Assembly (NCBI GenBank): GCA_002869585.1
Contig: PKUO01000028.1
Location: 62,001 to 126,000 of the forward strand
DNA: 64,000 bases
From: Sedimenticola sp.
Lineage (GTDB): Bacteria; Pseudomonadota; Gammaproteobacteria; Chromatiales; Chromatiaceae
Direction: 5' to 3'
In this document: piece by piece, positions 9,037 through 17,066 of the stretch
Layout: every line of letters begins with the position of its first letter
How positions within the stretch are numbered: the first letter of the stretch is position 1
Made by a program: the position numbers and the translations under genes
The notes under the pieces: model-generated
What the model saw: the letters and a program-made list of their open reading frames with translations, nothing else
Database searches by the model: none
What the model was told of the DNA's origin: nothing

Positions 9037-9909
9037 ATGCAAAAGCCCTATATCAGCCCCTACCTGGTTTCAACGGAAGGTGACTTCGACCTGAAAAAAA
9101 GCAGCACTCAACCGCCAGACGACGCCCCAGGCAAAAAGCAGTGCGGCAAACAACTAAAAAAGAACATCGAGAGACTCGACGAACTGCAACACCGCCTGTA
9201 CGCCGAAGACAGCCGGTCATTGCTGCTGATCTTTCAGGCCATGGACGCTGCAGGAAAAGACAGCACCATACGCGCCGTCATGAGCGGCATAAATCCCGCC
9301 GGTTGCCAGGTCTACTCATTCAAACAGCCCTCCAAGGAGGAACTGGACCACGACTTTCTCTGGCGCTCCGCCCGTTCACTCCCGGAAAGGGGCAGAATCG
9401 GCATCTTCAACCGCAGCTACTACGAAGAGACCTTGGTGGTCAGAGTTCATCCGGAATACCTGTCTGGCCAGAGAATCGCCATACCCGCCAATCTCGAAAA
9501 GCTCTGGAAACAGCGCTTTCGCGCCATCAATGAGAACGAGAGACATCTGGCAGAGAATGGCACGGTCATCCTGAAATTCTGGCTGAATGTCTCCAAAGAT
9601 GAACAGCGCAACCGGTTTATATCCCGTCTGGATGAACCTGAAAAGAACTGGAAATTTTCCGCCGCTGATGTTGAAGAGCGCAATCACTGGAACAGCTACA
9701 TGAATGCCTACCAGGAGACGTTGAAAAATACATCCAAACCCTGGGCACCCTGGTATGCCATCCCTGCTGACAACAAACCCTACATGCGCTGGCAGGTGGC
9801 AAAGATCATCCGAAAAACCCTTGAGCAGATGGCGCCGGAATATCCCAAAGTGGATGAAAAGGAAACAGAAAGATTCAGTGAAATGCGCAGACTATTGGAG
9901 AACAAATAA
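9037..9909 (+). CDS. polyphosphate kinase 2 family protein
   Basis: About 290 residues. PPK2 enzymes move phosphate between polyphosphate and nucleoside mono- or diphosphates. Walker A reads MDAAGKDST near residue 75 and Walker B region IGIFNRSYYEE near 125; the lid segment with conserved Arg follows. Single-domain length and these motifs fit the short PPK2 class. ATG 9037 is preferred because GGAAGG sits about 8 bases upstream, whereas it abuts the alternative ATG at 9028. Substrate preference (AMP or ADP, class I or III) cannot be settled by eye. Confidence 0.88.
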   Translation: MQKPYISPYLVSTEGDFDLKKSSTQPPDDAPGKKQCGKQLKKNIERLDELQHRLYAEDSRSLLLIFQAMDAAGKDSTIRAVMSGINPAGCQVYSFKQPSKEELDHDFLWRSARSLPERGRIGIFNRSYYEETLVVRVHPEYLSGQRIAIPANLEKLWKQRFRAINENERHLAENGTVILKFWLNVSKDEQRNRFISRLDEPEKNWKFSAADVEERNHWNSYMNAYQETLKNTSKPWAPWYAIPADNKPYMRWQVAKIIRKTLEQMAPEYPKVDEKETERFSEMRRLLENK

Positions 9910-9972
9910 GAATAAAGGACCGGGGTCACACATACCTGCGACTCCGAACCTGCCTGAACTCCACAGGCTGTG

Positions 9973-9988
9973 TTTGGCGTCCCCTAGG
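9973..9988. repeat. distal att-like repeat, copy of tRNA-Glu 3' end
   Basis: TTTGGCGTCCCCTAGG is identical to 11754-11769. The match stops exactly at both sides (9972 G versus 11753 A; 9989 A versus 11770 G). It lies 64 bases after the polyphosphate kinase stop and outside any gene. Confidence 0.75.
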
Positions 9989-9995
9989 ACGGCTT

Positions 9996-10901
9996 TTAAC
10001 GTACCCAATTGCCCGTTGCTCTCCACTGAGCGTCGAAGCGTCCACTTGCACTTAAAGCAGAGATGACCGGCTGCAAGAAGGCACCGATACCGGTAATGAC
10101 CTCTGCAAAATCAGCCGGTACATGCTCCTGCCCCAGCCGCTTGCGAAAAGCGGTCCATTGTCTGGTGTTCTGATCGATGAATATTTCGCTAAAGGCGGTA
10201 ACCGTCTCAGGTAGCACGGTACCCCGCTTATCCAGGGTAAGCCGAATTGCCTCGGCCAGATCAGCACCAACAAACTCGAATTGACAGGAGAGCAACCAGA
10301 TATCGTAGAAGTCTTTCATCCGGCTATTCAGTTCTCCCAGCCTGATCATCGCCTCCAACTTCTCGGCAATGGCGCTCTCCCGGCTATAGCAGAGCATTCT
10401 CGGGGCCGGAAAATCCAACAAGGTCGGCAGCTCGGTGAGAGTAGGTCCGGGATGGACTACATCACCGAAACCGACATCAATCTGCATCGACAAACGGGCT
10501 CCGTCCAAAGTACCGGCAAAGCGTACACGTACGCCCTCGTAGTCGGCATCCTCCTTGATCACCTCTCCTTTGATGGTGGATGGGTCGAATACCAGCCCAT
10601 CGTCCGACTCCACTGCGAGGATATCGACCACTTGCCTGCAGATATTGTCGACTTCATTGTTGGTCATCCCCAGCATGTCGATATCCATGGTGGGCCGGGT
10701 ATCCGGTGACTGCCAGGCCCTGAGCATCAGCGCACCCTTTAGGATGTAGCGCTCTGCATGGGGAGATTGAGTCAGACGATAGAGAAAACGCTCCATGGCG
10801 TAATACTGGAGCAACTCGGCAAACGGCCGTCTGTCCATAGCGGCCCGATTCTTCAACCGCTGCCTCACAGAAGCCCCAATATTTTTTTTATTCTCACTCA
10901 C
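9996..10901 (-). CDS. abiEii: AbiEii-type nucleotidyltransferase toxin
   Basis: A 301-residue protein of the AbiEii/AbiGii family, the toxin of type IV toxin-antitoxin and phage-abortive systems; known members are nucleotidyltransferases acting on tRNA. The NTase core shows YILKGALML followed by TRPTMDIDMLG, giving the acidic pair Asp73 and Asp75, and a later IDVGFGD strand that can supply the third carboxylate. The motif IAEKLEAMIRLGELNSRMKDFYD is the family's conserved lysine/aspartate helix (about residues 190-215). The start overlaps the antitoxin stop by 4 bases (ATGA). It lies in the tRNA-Glu islet. Confidence 0.92.
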   Translation of the reverse strand: MSENKKNIGASVRQRLKNRAAMDRRPFAELLQYYAMERFLYRLTQSPHAERYILKGALMLRAWQSPDTRPTMDIDMLGMTNNEVDNICRQVVDILAVESDDGLVFDPSTIKGEVIKEDADYEGVRVRFAGTLDGARLSMQIDVGFGDVVHPGPTLTELPTLLDFPAPRMLCYSRESAIAEKLEAMIRLGELNSRMKDFYDIWLLSCQFEFVGADLAEAIRLTLDKRGTVLPETVTAFSEIFIDQNTRQWTAFRKRLGQEHVPADFAEVITGIGAFLQPVISALSASGRFDAQWRATGNWVR

Positions 10902-11506
10902 AGACTGACCTCCAGATAGGCCCGCATGACCTTTTCCACCCGGCAGACACGTGCATACTTGATCAGCGCATCCCTGTTCACCTGCCTTTGGCTGCGGTAG
11001 AGCTTCAGCGCCTCCAGCACCACATCCATGCCTAGCTTATTCCGATACTTGAAACAGTCCGCCAGTGTCTTCTCAGGGCTATAGACCTGCACTGTGGTGC
11101 CATCGATCAGGTGTCGCTCAATGCCTGCTTGAAAAGCATCTTCCGAGAACTTGTAGGCTTGCACCGGTGGATAATCAAGAGACGGCATACGGGCGTTGCG
11201 AGACACCGCGACGGAGACGGCATGTGGAATCTGTGTAGTCATCTCATGGAACGAGAGCGCCGAAATGAGACAGACTACGGACTTGGGGAAGCGCAGACTA
11301 ACCGTCACCAGATCGGGCTGACTGATTGGCGGCAGTTCCACCAATCGATATATCCCCCTGGAAACCCGCTCAAGAACGCCGCTGTCTCGCATCTTATAGA
11401 GGGTGTAGCGAGAGATCCCGTAACGGAGTGCCTCGCTCATGCGCAGCTGTCCTCCGTGCTCGCGGAAGATCATCTCGGGCGATGTTTTGTACCCATGAAC
11501 AGACAT
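10898..11506 (-). CDS. abiEi: AbiEi-type antitoxin and autorepressor
   Basis: A 202-residue protein with an N-terminal winged helix-turn-helix (about residues 15-60, including LRYGISRYTLYKMRDSGVL and RGIYRL) and the AbiEi C-terminal region (SPEKTLADCFKYRNKLG, about 145-165). AbiEi proteins neutralise AbiEii and repress their own operon through inverted repeats. Here a 16-bp inverted repeat covers the start codon at 11506, matching that model. The gene leads the two-gene leftward operon. Confidence 0.92.
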   Translation of the reverse strand: MSVHGYKTSPEMIFREHGGQLRMSEALRYGISRYTLYKMRDSGVLERVSRGIYRLVELPPISQPDLVTVSLRFPKSVVCLISALSFHEMTTQIPHAVSVAVSRNARMPSLDYPPVQAYKFSEDAFQAGIERHLIDGTTVQVYSPEKTLADCFKYRNKLGMDVVLEALKLYRSQRQVNRDALIKYARVCRVEKVMRAYLEVSL

Positions 11507-11544
11507 TTTGTCACCATATATTATCTAGTGGTGACAATATGTCT
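11501..11544 (-). promoter_or_regulatory. AbiE operator: 16-bp inverted repeat over the abiEi start
   Basis: The left arm 11501-11516 and right arm 11529-11544 are reverse complements at 15 of 16 positions, with core TTGTCACCA/TGGTGACAA, around a 12-base AT-rich centre. The arm includes the abiEi ATG. A possible promoter on the minus strand (TTGATT, 17 bases, TATTGT) would place its -10 box in the right arm, so binding would block transcription. Confidence 0.75.
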
Positions 11545-11722
11545 GCTTTAGGTAGAAATCAAGCAGATTTGAGAAAACACCTTCTGTAAAGGTGCCCTTT
11601 CCTCACATGACAGACTTGAGGCTTCAAGGATAATCTGGAAGTGGGTGATCCGGAGCGCAACAAAGCCATCCTACGCAGCTTAATCGAAACAACGACACTG
11701 GATGGAGATACTTTGGAAATAA

Positions 11723-11750
11723 ACCCCAGTTATAAGAATGTAACTGGGGT
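11723..11750 (-). terminator. intrinsic terminator of tRNA-Glu
   Basis: ACCCCAGTTA (11723-11732) pairs perfectly with TAACTGGGGT (11741-11750) around 8 bases; on the minus strand the stem is followed by TTTATTT. It begins 6 bases beyond the tRNA 3' end. Confidence 0.7.
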
Positions 11751-11753
11751 ACA

Positions 11754-11769
11754 TTTGGCGTCCCCTAGG
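11754..11769. repeat. tRNA-proximal att-like repeat
   Basis: Identical to 9973-9988; comprises the terminal T-arm/acceptor bases and CCA of tRNA-Glu plus two adjacent bases. It marks the likely integration point of the AbiE islet. Confidence 0.75.
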
Positions 11770-11831
11770 GGAGTCGAACCCCTGTTACCGCCGTGAAAGG
11801 GCGGTGTCCTAGGCCTCTAGACGAAGGGGAC
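11756..11831 (-). tRNA. tRNA-Glu (anticodon TTC)
   Basis: The minus strand folds into a 76-base cloverleaf: acceptor GTCCCCT/AGGGGAC, D arm with CTAGAGGCCTAGG, anticodon stem CCGCC/GGCGG around CTTTCAC (anticodon at 11795-11797), T arm with GGTTCGACTCC, and encoded CCA. It remains intact although it abuts the integrated islet. Confidence 0.97.
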
Positions 11832-12166
11832 TAGCAGTCAATAAAGCAGATGATCTGTTTAATGAGGCGCGGATGTTAAAAGAATCGCCCCTATTTGTCC
11901 ACATGTCCCAAAAATACCAGGAATCAACCGGATGGATGGATTGATCACCCTTTCCATGTGTACAAGGGAGAAATTTGTAAATTTTTGCAATATCAAGGTG
12001 TTTTGACTACTTTGGAGTAAATCGAGTACGCCCGATACGGGATCTTCTGGTGATTACCGGTGCTATGATGATTTCACATCCCATCAATTTTTTATGCTTA
12101 TGACTAATATTTTCTGAATCTATGCCGATACGTTTATAAATCTGAATTCCTAGACCACGGACAATA
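11832..12166. other. intergenic region between tRNA-Glu and the c-di-GMP protein gene
   Basis: This 335-base gap must hold the leftward tRNA promoter and the rightward promoter of the next gene. It is AT-rich around 11930-12010. I see no convincing -35/-10 pair, no repeat and no coding frame of quality. Confidence 0.5.
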
Positions 12167-15100
12167 ATGGACAGACGAGCACACCCGCGTACAACCACAG
12201 ATCATGGAGCAGTCTTAAGTTGTCTTGGACTACCCGCTCTAAAGTGTCAGATCAGGGATTTTTCTGTAGGCGGTTTGTTCCTGCAACTCGACCAGGCATC
12301 CATCAAGGATCTTCTGGCAAAAACCGACAGTAAGGCCATTCGCGGGCAGAACGGAGTCGTATCGCTCTCTCTGGAAAACAATAAATTCAATGATATACAG
12401 ATAGTTGCTGCTCATTTATGCGATAGTGGGTTGGGCGTTGCTTTCAGGAACCACGATCAGGCACTGTTGAAATATCTGGTCAATTCAACCCGACAACGCA
12501 AACAGGGGACTGCCCCACGGAAGACTCCGGGCAACAGCTGGAAACCAGGGGATCAAGCCGCTGCGGCCCAGATGCTGCAGGCGCTGCAACAGCTGACTGA
12601 AGAGTACGTTACCAGACGCTACGGAGACTTCATCAGAATCGCTGCAGATGATCTGTTGAATGCCGCCGACTCGGCCCGTTCCAACAAGGATCAGACAGAT
12701 CTGCTGTTCGCCTCATCCCGGCTTGGGAAGGACCATGCTGGTCTGTTGAAGTTGCTCATCCAGACAATCAACACCAAATTCTCGGGGATGACCAACCCCG
12801 GAGAGGGGCATAAAACTGGCGTGGATGAGCTGGATCTCGTCGATCAGGAGGAGTTTGACGAATGGATTGTCATTATTGGCATTGCCCGAAAATTCGACGA
12901 CAAACTGCTCGCCACGATCAGCCGTTTCGAACGCATTCTGAACGACATAACCGAGCGTGATCTGGGTAACGAGGAGAGTCCGTTCTCACCCTATAGCCTG
13001 CTTTGGTCATTCAAGGAGGCGCTTGAACCACTGGGTTTTGCCAAGGTAGCGAAAGTAGAGTTGTATAAGGCCTATCAGGCAGCAATACTTGCACATCTCC
13101 CAGAACTCTTAGAACAGATCAACCAGACCTTCCTGAACAAAGGCATTCAGGAGAGTGCCAGTTACAAGCCCGTTTCGAGACCCAAAACCAACTCTCACGC
13201 TTTACCGCAAACCGATATCGACCAGGCTGCCGATGAGATAGCACGGGTACATCAGAAAGAGGATATTATCGGTGCTTTATCGTCCCTCTCCCCCCACTCT
13301 ACTGTTTCACCCCTAAACCAGTTAAGACGAAATTTCCGGCCGAAAGCAGGAACCCATCGTGGCATTACAGCCAACGAGGAACAGGTGCTGCAACTGCTCG
13401 AATCGATGCCCGCCCAGCAGTATCAGTCGATAGCTGAGCGTATCAAGGAGTTGATAGCCAGCGAAAGCGGGGGCTCTGCTGACGATATTGTCTTCGATGA
13501 TGCCACCAGAAACAGCATCGAGACCACCGAGTCACTTGTCTCATCGATTGAGCAGGATGAATTTGTTGGCCGCGAATTGAGGTCCTTCATCGCTGATCTT
13601 GAAATCCCCCTGATCAAGGAATCTCTCGCCCATCCGATGTTGTTGAACGACCCGGATCATCCCGGCAGAAAGTTGCTGCAAATCGCTGGTGATCTCGCAC
13701 CGTTTATATCCAGTGGGCAGAATGATGCCAGTAACCAGCCTCTGCTCGAATCCCTGAATCAGATCAAGAATCTGATGAAAAAAAAGGGGCATACCGATCT
13801 TCCGGTCATCGAAAAGCGCATGGAGACCCTGCTCAAACTGCAAAAACAGCAGTTTGACGAAAATATCTCCCTGGTATTGCGCAGCGCCCAACTGGAAGAG
13901 ACCCGGCAGCGCGCGCAGACCTTCGTTCTGCAATTTCTTGAAAATGAACTCACCCCTGATCCTGTGCCCTCTGTCATAGAGAATCTTCTGCAACTGGGCT
14001 GGGCCGGACTGCTCGCCAAAACGGCCACTACGAAGAGTAAACAGAGCAAGGCATGGAAGGGTTACTCCGGGGTTTTCAATCAGTTGAAAAGTGCCTTTGT
14101 GGCTAGCGCCAAGACAACTCCCCTGCCACCGGCCGAGGTCGAGCATTTAACGGATAATCTCTCCAGCGGCTTTCAGGAATACCCGGTCTTCAGCGACAAA
14201 TCCAATACCTTCATAGCTCAGTTGAGCGAGGCATTAACAGCAGAATCTGACAGCTATCCGGCTTTGGCCGACTCCCAGGTTGTTTTTTCGCGCGAAACAC
14301 TGATCCCATTTCTGCCCGATTATGATCCAGAGAGCGAAACCACTGAACAGATAGTCGCCCCGCCCGATCTGGCGCCCTGGATAGACCAGGCGAAAAATAT
14401 CAAAATTGGCGACTGGATCGTCGAGCATATCCGGCAGGACCAGACCAAACTCCTGAATCTTGGCTGGAAATCGACAAATTCTCACCGCTTCGTGTTTGTC
14501 GATGGCGGTGGCCACAAGGCCCTGGACATTCCCCTGGTGGAGTTTGCCCAGGCGTTGAAAGAGCGCCGTTATTCACTGCTGGAAAATGGCCAGTTACCCC
14601 TGGTAGACCGGGCGGTCCACCGCTTGTTACAGCAGACCTTTGACCAGTTCCGAAGCGAAAGTGACAAAGACGAGTTGACCGGTCTTCTCAGCCGTAAGGC
14701 CTTCCAGCGACTGTTGAGCGATGCCCTGGCAAAGACCCGGCGCGAGGAGCAACAGCATGTATTCATCACTGTGGATATCGATCAGTTCAAAATGGTCAAC
14801 GACATCTGCGGCATCGAAGGGGGCGACGGGCTGCTGATCGCCGTTGCCGGCCTGCTCAATACCTACTCGCCGCGTGATGCCCAACTGGCGCGAGTCGGTG
14901 ATGACGAGTTTGGAATCCTGATCAACAACTGCCCAATCCAGCGCGGCTACGAAATTGCCGAACGTCAACGTCTGGCCATAGAGTCCTTCAAATACAACTG
15001 GGATGATACCGCCCTCTCGATCACCTCCAGTGTTGGAGTGGTGCGGGTGGACAACACCATCACCTCGATTACGGACCTCATCAATGCCTCGGTTGCCGCC

Positions 15101-15967
15101 TGCAACCTGGCGCGCCAGGAGGGGAGAAACTGCACGCGCATCTACCAGCCTACCGCGGAGGAATACACCAGCCGGCAGAAGTTGATCAAATCCGTCCCGG
15201 TAATTGAGAAGGCGATTGAAAAAGACCACCTCAAGCTGTTTGGCCAGCTGATTACGCCGATAGCCAAAGATAGCCAGGAGAAGGATCACTACGAGATTCT
15301 ACTGCGTGTCTATGATGAGGATGACAACCTGACCAATCCGGTTCAGTTTATTCAGGCTGCGGAACAGTTTGATCGTATGCGCATTGTCGACCGTTGGGTG
15401 ATAAACAGCGTCTTTGCCTGGATGAACAAACACCACGCGCAACTGCCGAATAACGAGTGTTTCAGTGTTAACATTTCCGCGCAGACGTTTACCGACCAGG
15501 GGTTTTCAGAATTCATTCACAAGAAGTTCAGCGAGGTCGCCTTCCCCGCCGAGAGGATCGCCTTCGAAATCACCGAAACCGCTTTTGTATCAAATATGGA
15601 ACGGGTAAAAAGCATTATCAATGAAATCAAGACCCATGGTTGCCAGTTCTACCTCGATGATTTCGGTTCGGGCTACTCCTCCTACTCTTATCTGAAAGAA
15701 TTTCCTGTCGATGTGGTGAAAATCGACGGTATTTTCGTCAAGGATATGCTGACTGAAAAATCCAGCTATGCGATGGTCAAGTCAATTACAGAAGTCGCAC
15801 ACTTCATGGACAAAAAAGTAGTGGCGGAGTTTGTCAGCTCCGTGGAAATACTGAATGCACTGCAACACATAGGCGTGGATTTTGCGCAGGGTTATGCGGT
15901 CGGCAAGCCCTGTGATATCAACGAGCTGATCATAGGCAATAGCCCCTCGATGCAGGCCGCCAGGTAA
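12167..15967 (+). CDS. PilZ - DUF1631 - GGDEF - EAL protein
   Basis: A 1266-residue cytoplasmic multidomain protein. Residues 1-110 form a PilZ domain with the c-di-GMP-binding RRAHPR at the N-terminus and DFSVGG near 35. About 120-780 is a long helical region matching DUF1631 in style. A GGDEF domain starts near 834 (DELTGLLSRKAF) but its signature is GDDEF near 910, so cyclase activity is doubtful. An EAL domain (about 1010-1255) keeps EILLR, the Asn of NISAQ, EITET, LDDFGSGYSS, VVKID and AQGYAVGKP, so phosphodiesterase activity is plausible, though the usual AEGVE loop reads AEFVSS. Known relatives act in c-di-GMP control of surface behaviour. It is a lone gene, 52 bases before the LysR gene. 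Confidence 0.88.
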   Translation: MDRRAHPRTTTDHGAVLSCLGLPALKCQIRDFSVGGLFLQLDQASIKDLLAKTDSKAIRGQNGVVSLSLENNKFNDIQIVAAHLCDSGLGVAFRNHDQALLKYLVNSTRQRKQGTAPRKTPGNSWKPGDQAAAAQMLQALQQLTEEYVTRRYGDFIRIAADDLLNAADSARSNKDQTDLLFASSRLGKDHAGLLKLLIQTINTKFSGMTNPGEGHKTGVDELDLVDQEEFDEWIVIIGIARKFDDKLLATISRFERILNDITERDLGNEESPFSPYSLLWSFKEALEPLGFAKVAKVELYKAYQAAILAHLPELLEQINQTFLNKGIQESASYKPVSRPKTNSHALPQTDIDQAADEIARVHQKEDIIGALSSLSPHSTVSPLNQLRRNFRPKAGTHRGITANEEQVLQLLESMPAQQYQSIAERIKELIASESGGSADDIVFDDATRNSIETTESLVSSIEQDEFVGRELRSFIADLEIPLIKESLAHPMLLNDPDHPGRKLLQIAGDLAPFISSGQNDASNQPLLESLNQIKNLMKKKGHTDLPVIEKRMETLLKLQKQQFDENISLVLRSAQLEETRQRAQTFVLQFLENELTPDPVPSVIENLLQLGWAGLLAKTATTKSKQSKAWKGYSGVFNQLKSAFVASAKTTPLPPAEVEHLTDNLSSGFQEYPVFSDKSNTFIAQLSEALTAESDSYPALADSQVVFSRETLIPFLPDYDPESETTEQIVAPPDLAPWIDQAKNIKIGDWIVEHIRQDQTKLLNLGWKSTNSHRFVFVDGGGHKALDIPLVEFAQALKERRYSLLENGQLPLVDRAVHRLLQQTFDQFRSESDKDELTGLLSRKAFQRLLSDALAKTRREEQQHVFITVDIDQFKMVNDICGIEGGDGLLIAVAGLLNTYSPRDAQLARVGDDEFGILINNCPIQRGYEIAERQRLAIESFKYNWDDTALSITSSVGVVRVDNTITSITDLINASVAACNLARQEGRNCTRIYQPTAEEYTSRQKLIKSVPVIEKAIEKDHLKLFGQLITPIAKDSQEKDHYEILLRVYDEDDNLTNPVQFIQAAEQFDRMRIVDRWVINSVFAWMNKHHAQLPNNECFSVNISAQTFTDQGFSEFIHKKFSEVAFPAERIAFEITETAFVSNMERVKSIINEIKTHGCQFYLDDFGSGYSSYSYLKEFPVDVVKIDGIFVKDMLTEKSSYAMVKSITEVAHFMDKKVVAEFVSSVEILNALQHIGVDFAQGYAVGKPCDINELIIGNSPSMQAAR

Positions 15968-16019
15968 CATAACCTCTCCGCTGTGCTAATCTGTAACCGT
16001 CTGACTTTCAGGTGGCGCT

Positions 16020-16904
16020 ATGATTGATCTGAATGACATGCTGATCTTCGTCAAGGTGGTTGATTCCGGGTCGTTTTCCGGCGCGGCCCAGGCGATCGGC
16101 ATACCCAAGTCCACCATGAGTCGGCGCATCAGCAATCTGGAGACCCAGCTCGGAATCAGGTTGCTGCAGCGAACCACCCGCTCACTGAAACTCACAGAAC
16201 TGGGGGCGGTGTTTCACGAACGCTGCAAACGCGTACTCGCCGAGGCCGAAGACGCGGAACGGGCGATATCCGAGAATCAGCAGGACCCCCAGGGGCTGCT
16301 TCGAATCTCAGCCCCAGTTGAAACAGGTATCAGCCTACTCGGCCATCTGATCGCCGAGTATATGAAAACCTATCCGAAAATCCGCGTGGAACTGGATCTC
16401 TCCAACCGCTTCATCGACCTCATTGAAGAGGGTTATGACCTGGCCATACGCGCCGGAAAACTGGAAGACTCAAGCCTGATCGCACGTCGCCTGGGGACAG
16501 GTGTCCAGGTTGTCTGCGCCAGCCCGGACTATCTTAAGGCGATGGGAGAACCACAGACTCCCCAGGAACTGAAACGGCACGACACCCTCCTTTACAACAC
16601 CCATGCACGACGATTCACCTATGCCTTCAGCAAGGAAAAAGCCAAATCCAGCGTGACCCTCATCCCCAGGTTCACCACCAATAACCACTTCACCCTGAGG
16701 GATGCCGCCATCTCTTCCCTGGGCATCGCCATCATGCCGAGCGTGATTTGCCGACAACAACTTGATGCGGGAACTCTCAAGGCCATCCTCATTGATTGGA
16801 AGCTCAAGGATGACGGTATCTATGCCCTCTATCCTTCCCCCCGCCACCTCACACCCAAGGTGAAGAGTTTTATTGATTTCCTGGTCGTACACTTTCAAGC
16901 CTGA
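16020..16904 (+). CDS. LysR-family transcriptional regulator
   Basis: A 294-residue LysR regulator: N-terminal winged helix-turn-helix (VVDSGSFSGAAQAIGIPKSTMSRRI, residues about 12-36 in two pieces) and a C-terminal periplasmic-binding-like sensor domain. AGGTGG precedes the ATG by 6 bases. It lies in the same direction upstream of pirin, cytochrome b561 and YceI genes; this grouping recurs in proteobacteria, so it is the likely regulator of that operon. The effector is unknown. Confidence 0.9.
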   Translation: MIDLNDMLIFVKVVDSGSFSGAAQAIGIPKSTMSRRISNLETQLGIRLLQRTTRSLKLTELGAVFHERCKRVLAEAEDAERAISENQQDPQGLLRISAPVETGISLLGHLIAEYMKTYPKIRVELDLSNRFIDLIEEGYDLAIRAGKLEDSSLIARRLGTGVQVVCASPDYLKAMGEPQTPQELKRHDTLLYNTHARRFTYAFSKEKAKSSVTLIPRFTTNNHFTLRDAAISSLGIAIMPSVICRQQLDAGTLKAILIDWKLKDDGIYALYPSPRHLTPKVKSFIDFLVVHFQA

Positions 16905-16917
16905 CCCTAAGAAACTG

Positions 16918-16931
16918 TTCCATTTATGGAA
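16918..16931. promoter_or_regulatory. candidate operator upstream of the pirin operon
   Basis: TTCCATTTATGGAA is an interrupted palindrome (TTCCAT/ATGGAA) 136 bases before the pirin start and 14 bases after the LysR stop. Size and T-N-A spacing fit a LysR-type site, but this is inferred from position only. Confidence 0.4.
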
Positions 16932-17066
16932 TAGTAATTGCCATTTCTAATATCTAGTCCCATTAATATCCATAATGTAAGCTATATATTGTCTGATCAA
17001 TAATCATTCTCATTATGATTTGAGCCCAATGTTGTCAGTCAACCAATGCGCAACCGAAGGTAAACC

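Larger units (their letters stand above)
9973..11769. mobile_element. 1.8-kb tRNA-Glu islet carrying an AbiE toxin-antitoxin system
   Basis: A 16-bp direct repeat (9973-9988 and 11754-11769) bounds this segment; the right copy is the last 14 bases of tRNA-Glu plus two more. Within it lie abiEii, abiEi, an operator and a C-terminal remnant of a possible recombinase whose frame runs into the tRNA. This is the expected footprint of an element integrated at a tRNA 3' end. It has no complete integrase, so it is probably a decayed or satellite element. Confidence 0.65.
11620..11796 (+). pseudogene. C-terminal remnant of a probable site-specific recombinase, ending inside tRNA-Glu
   Basis: After an in-frame TGA at 11617 a 58-codon frame contains GDPERNKAILRSLIETTTL and ends SPRGVEPLLPP at a TGA in the tRNA anticodon region. 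Ending a recombinase frame within the target tRNA is a common feature of tRNA-integrated elements, and this tail looks like that class. No start or catalytic part remains. The frame also covers a hairpin, so part of it may be coincidence. Confidence 0.4.
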
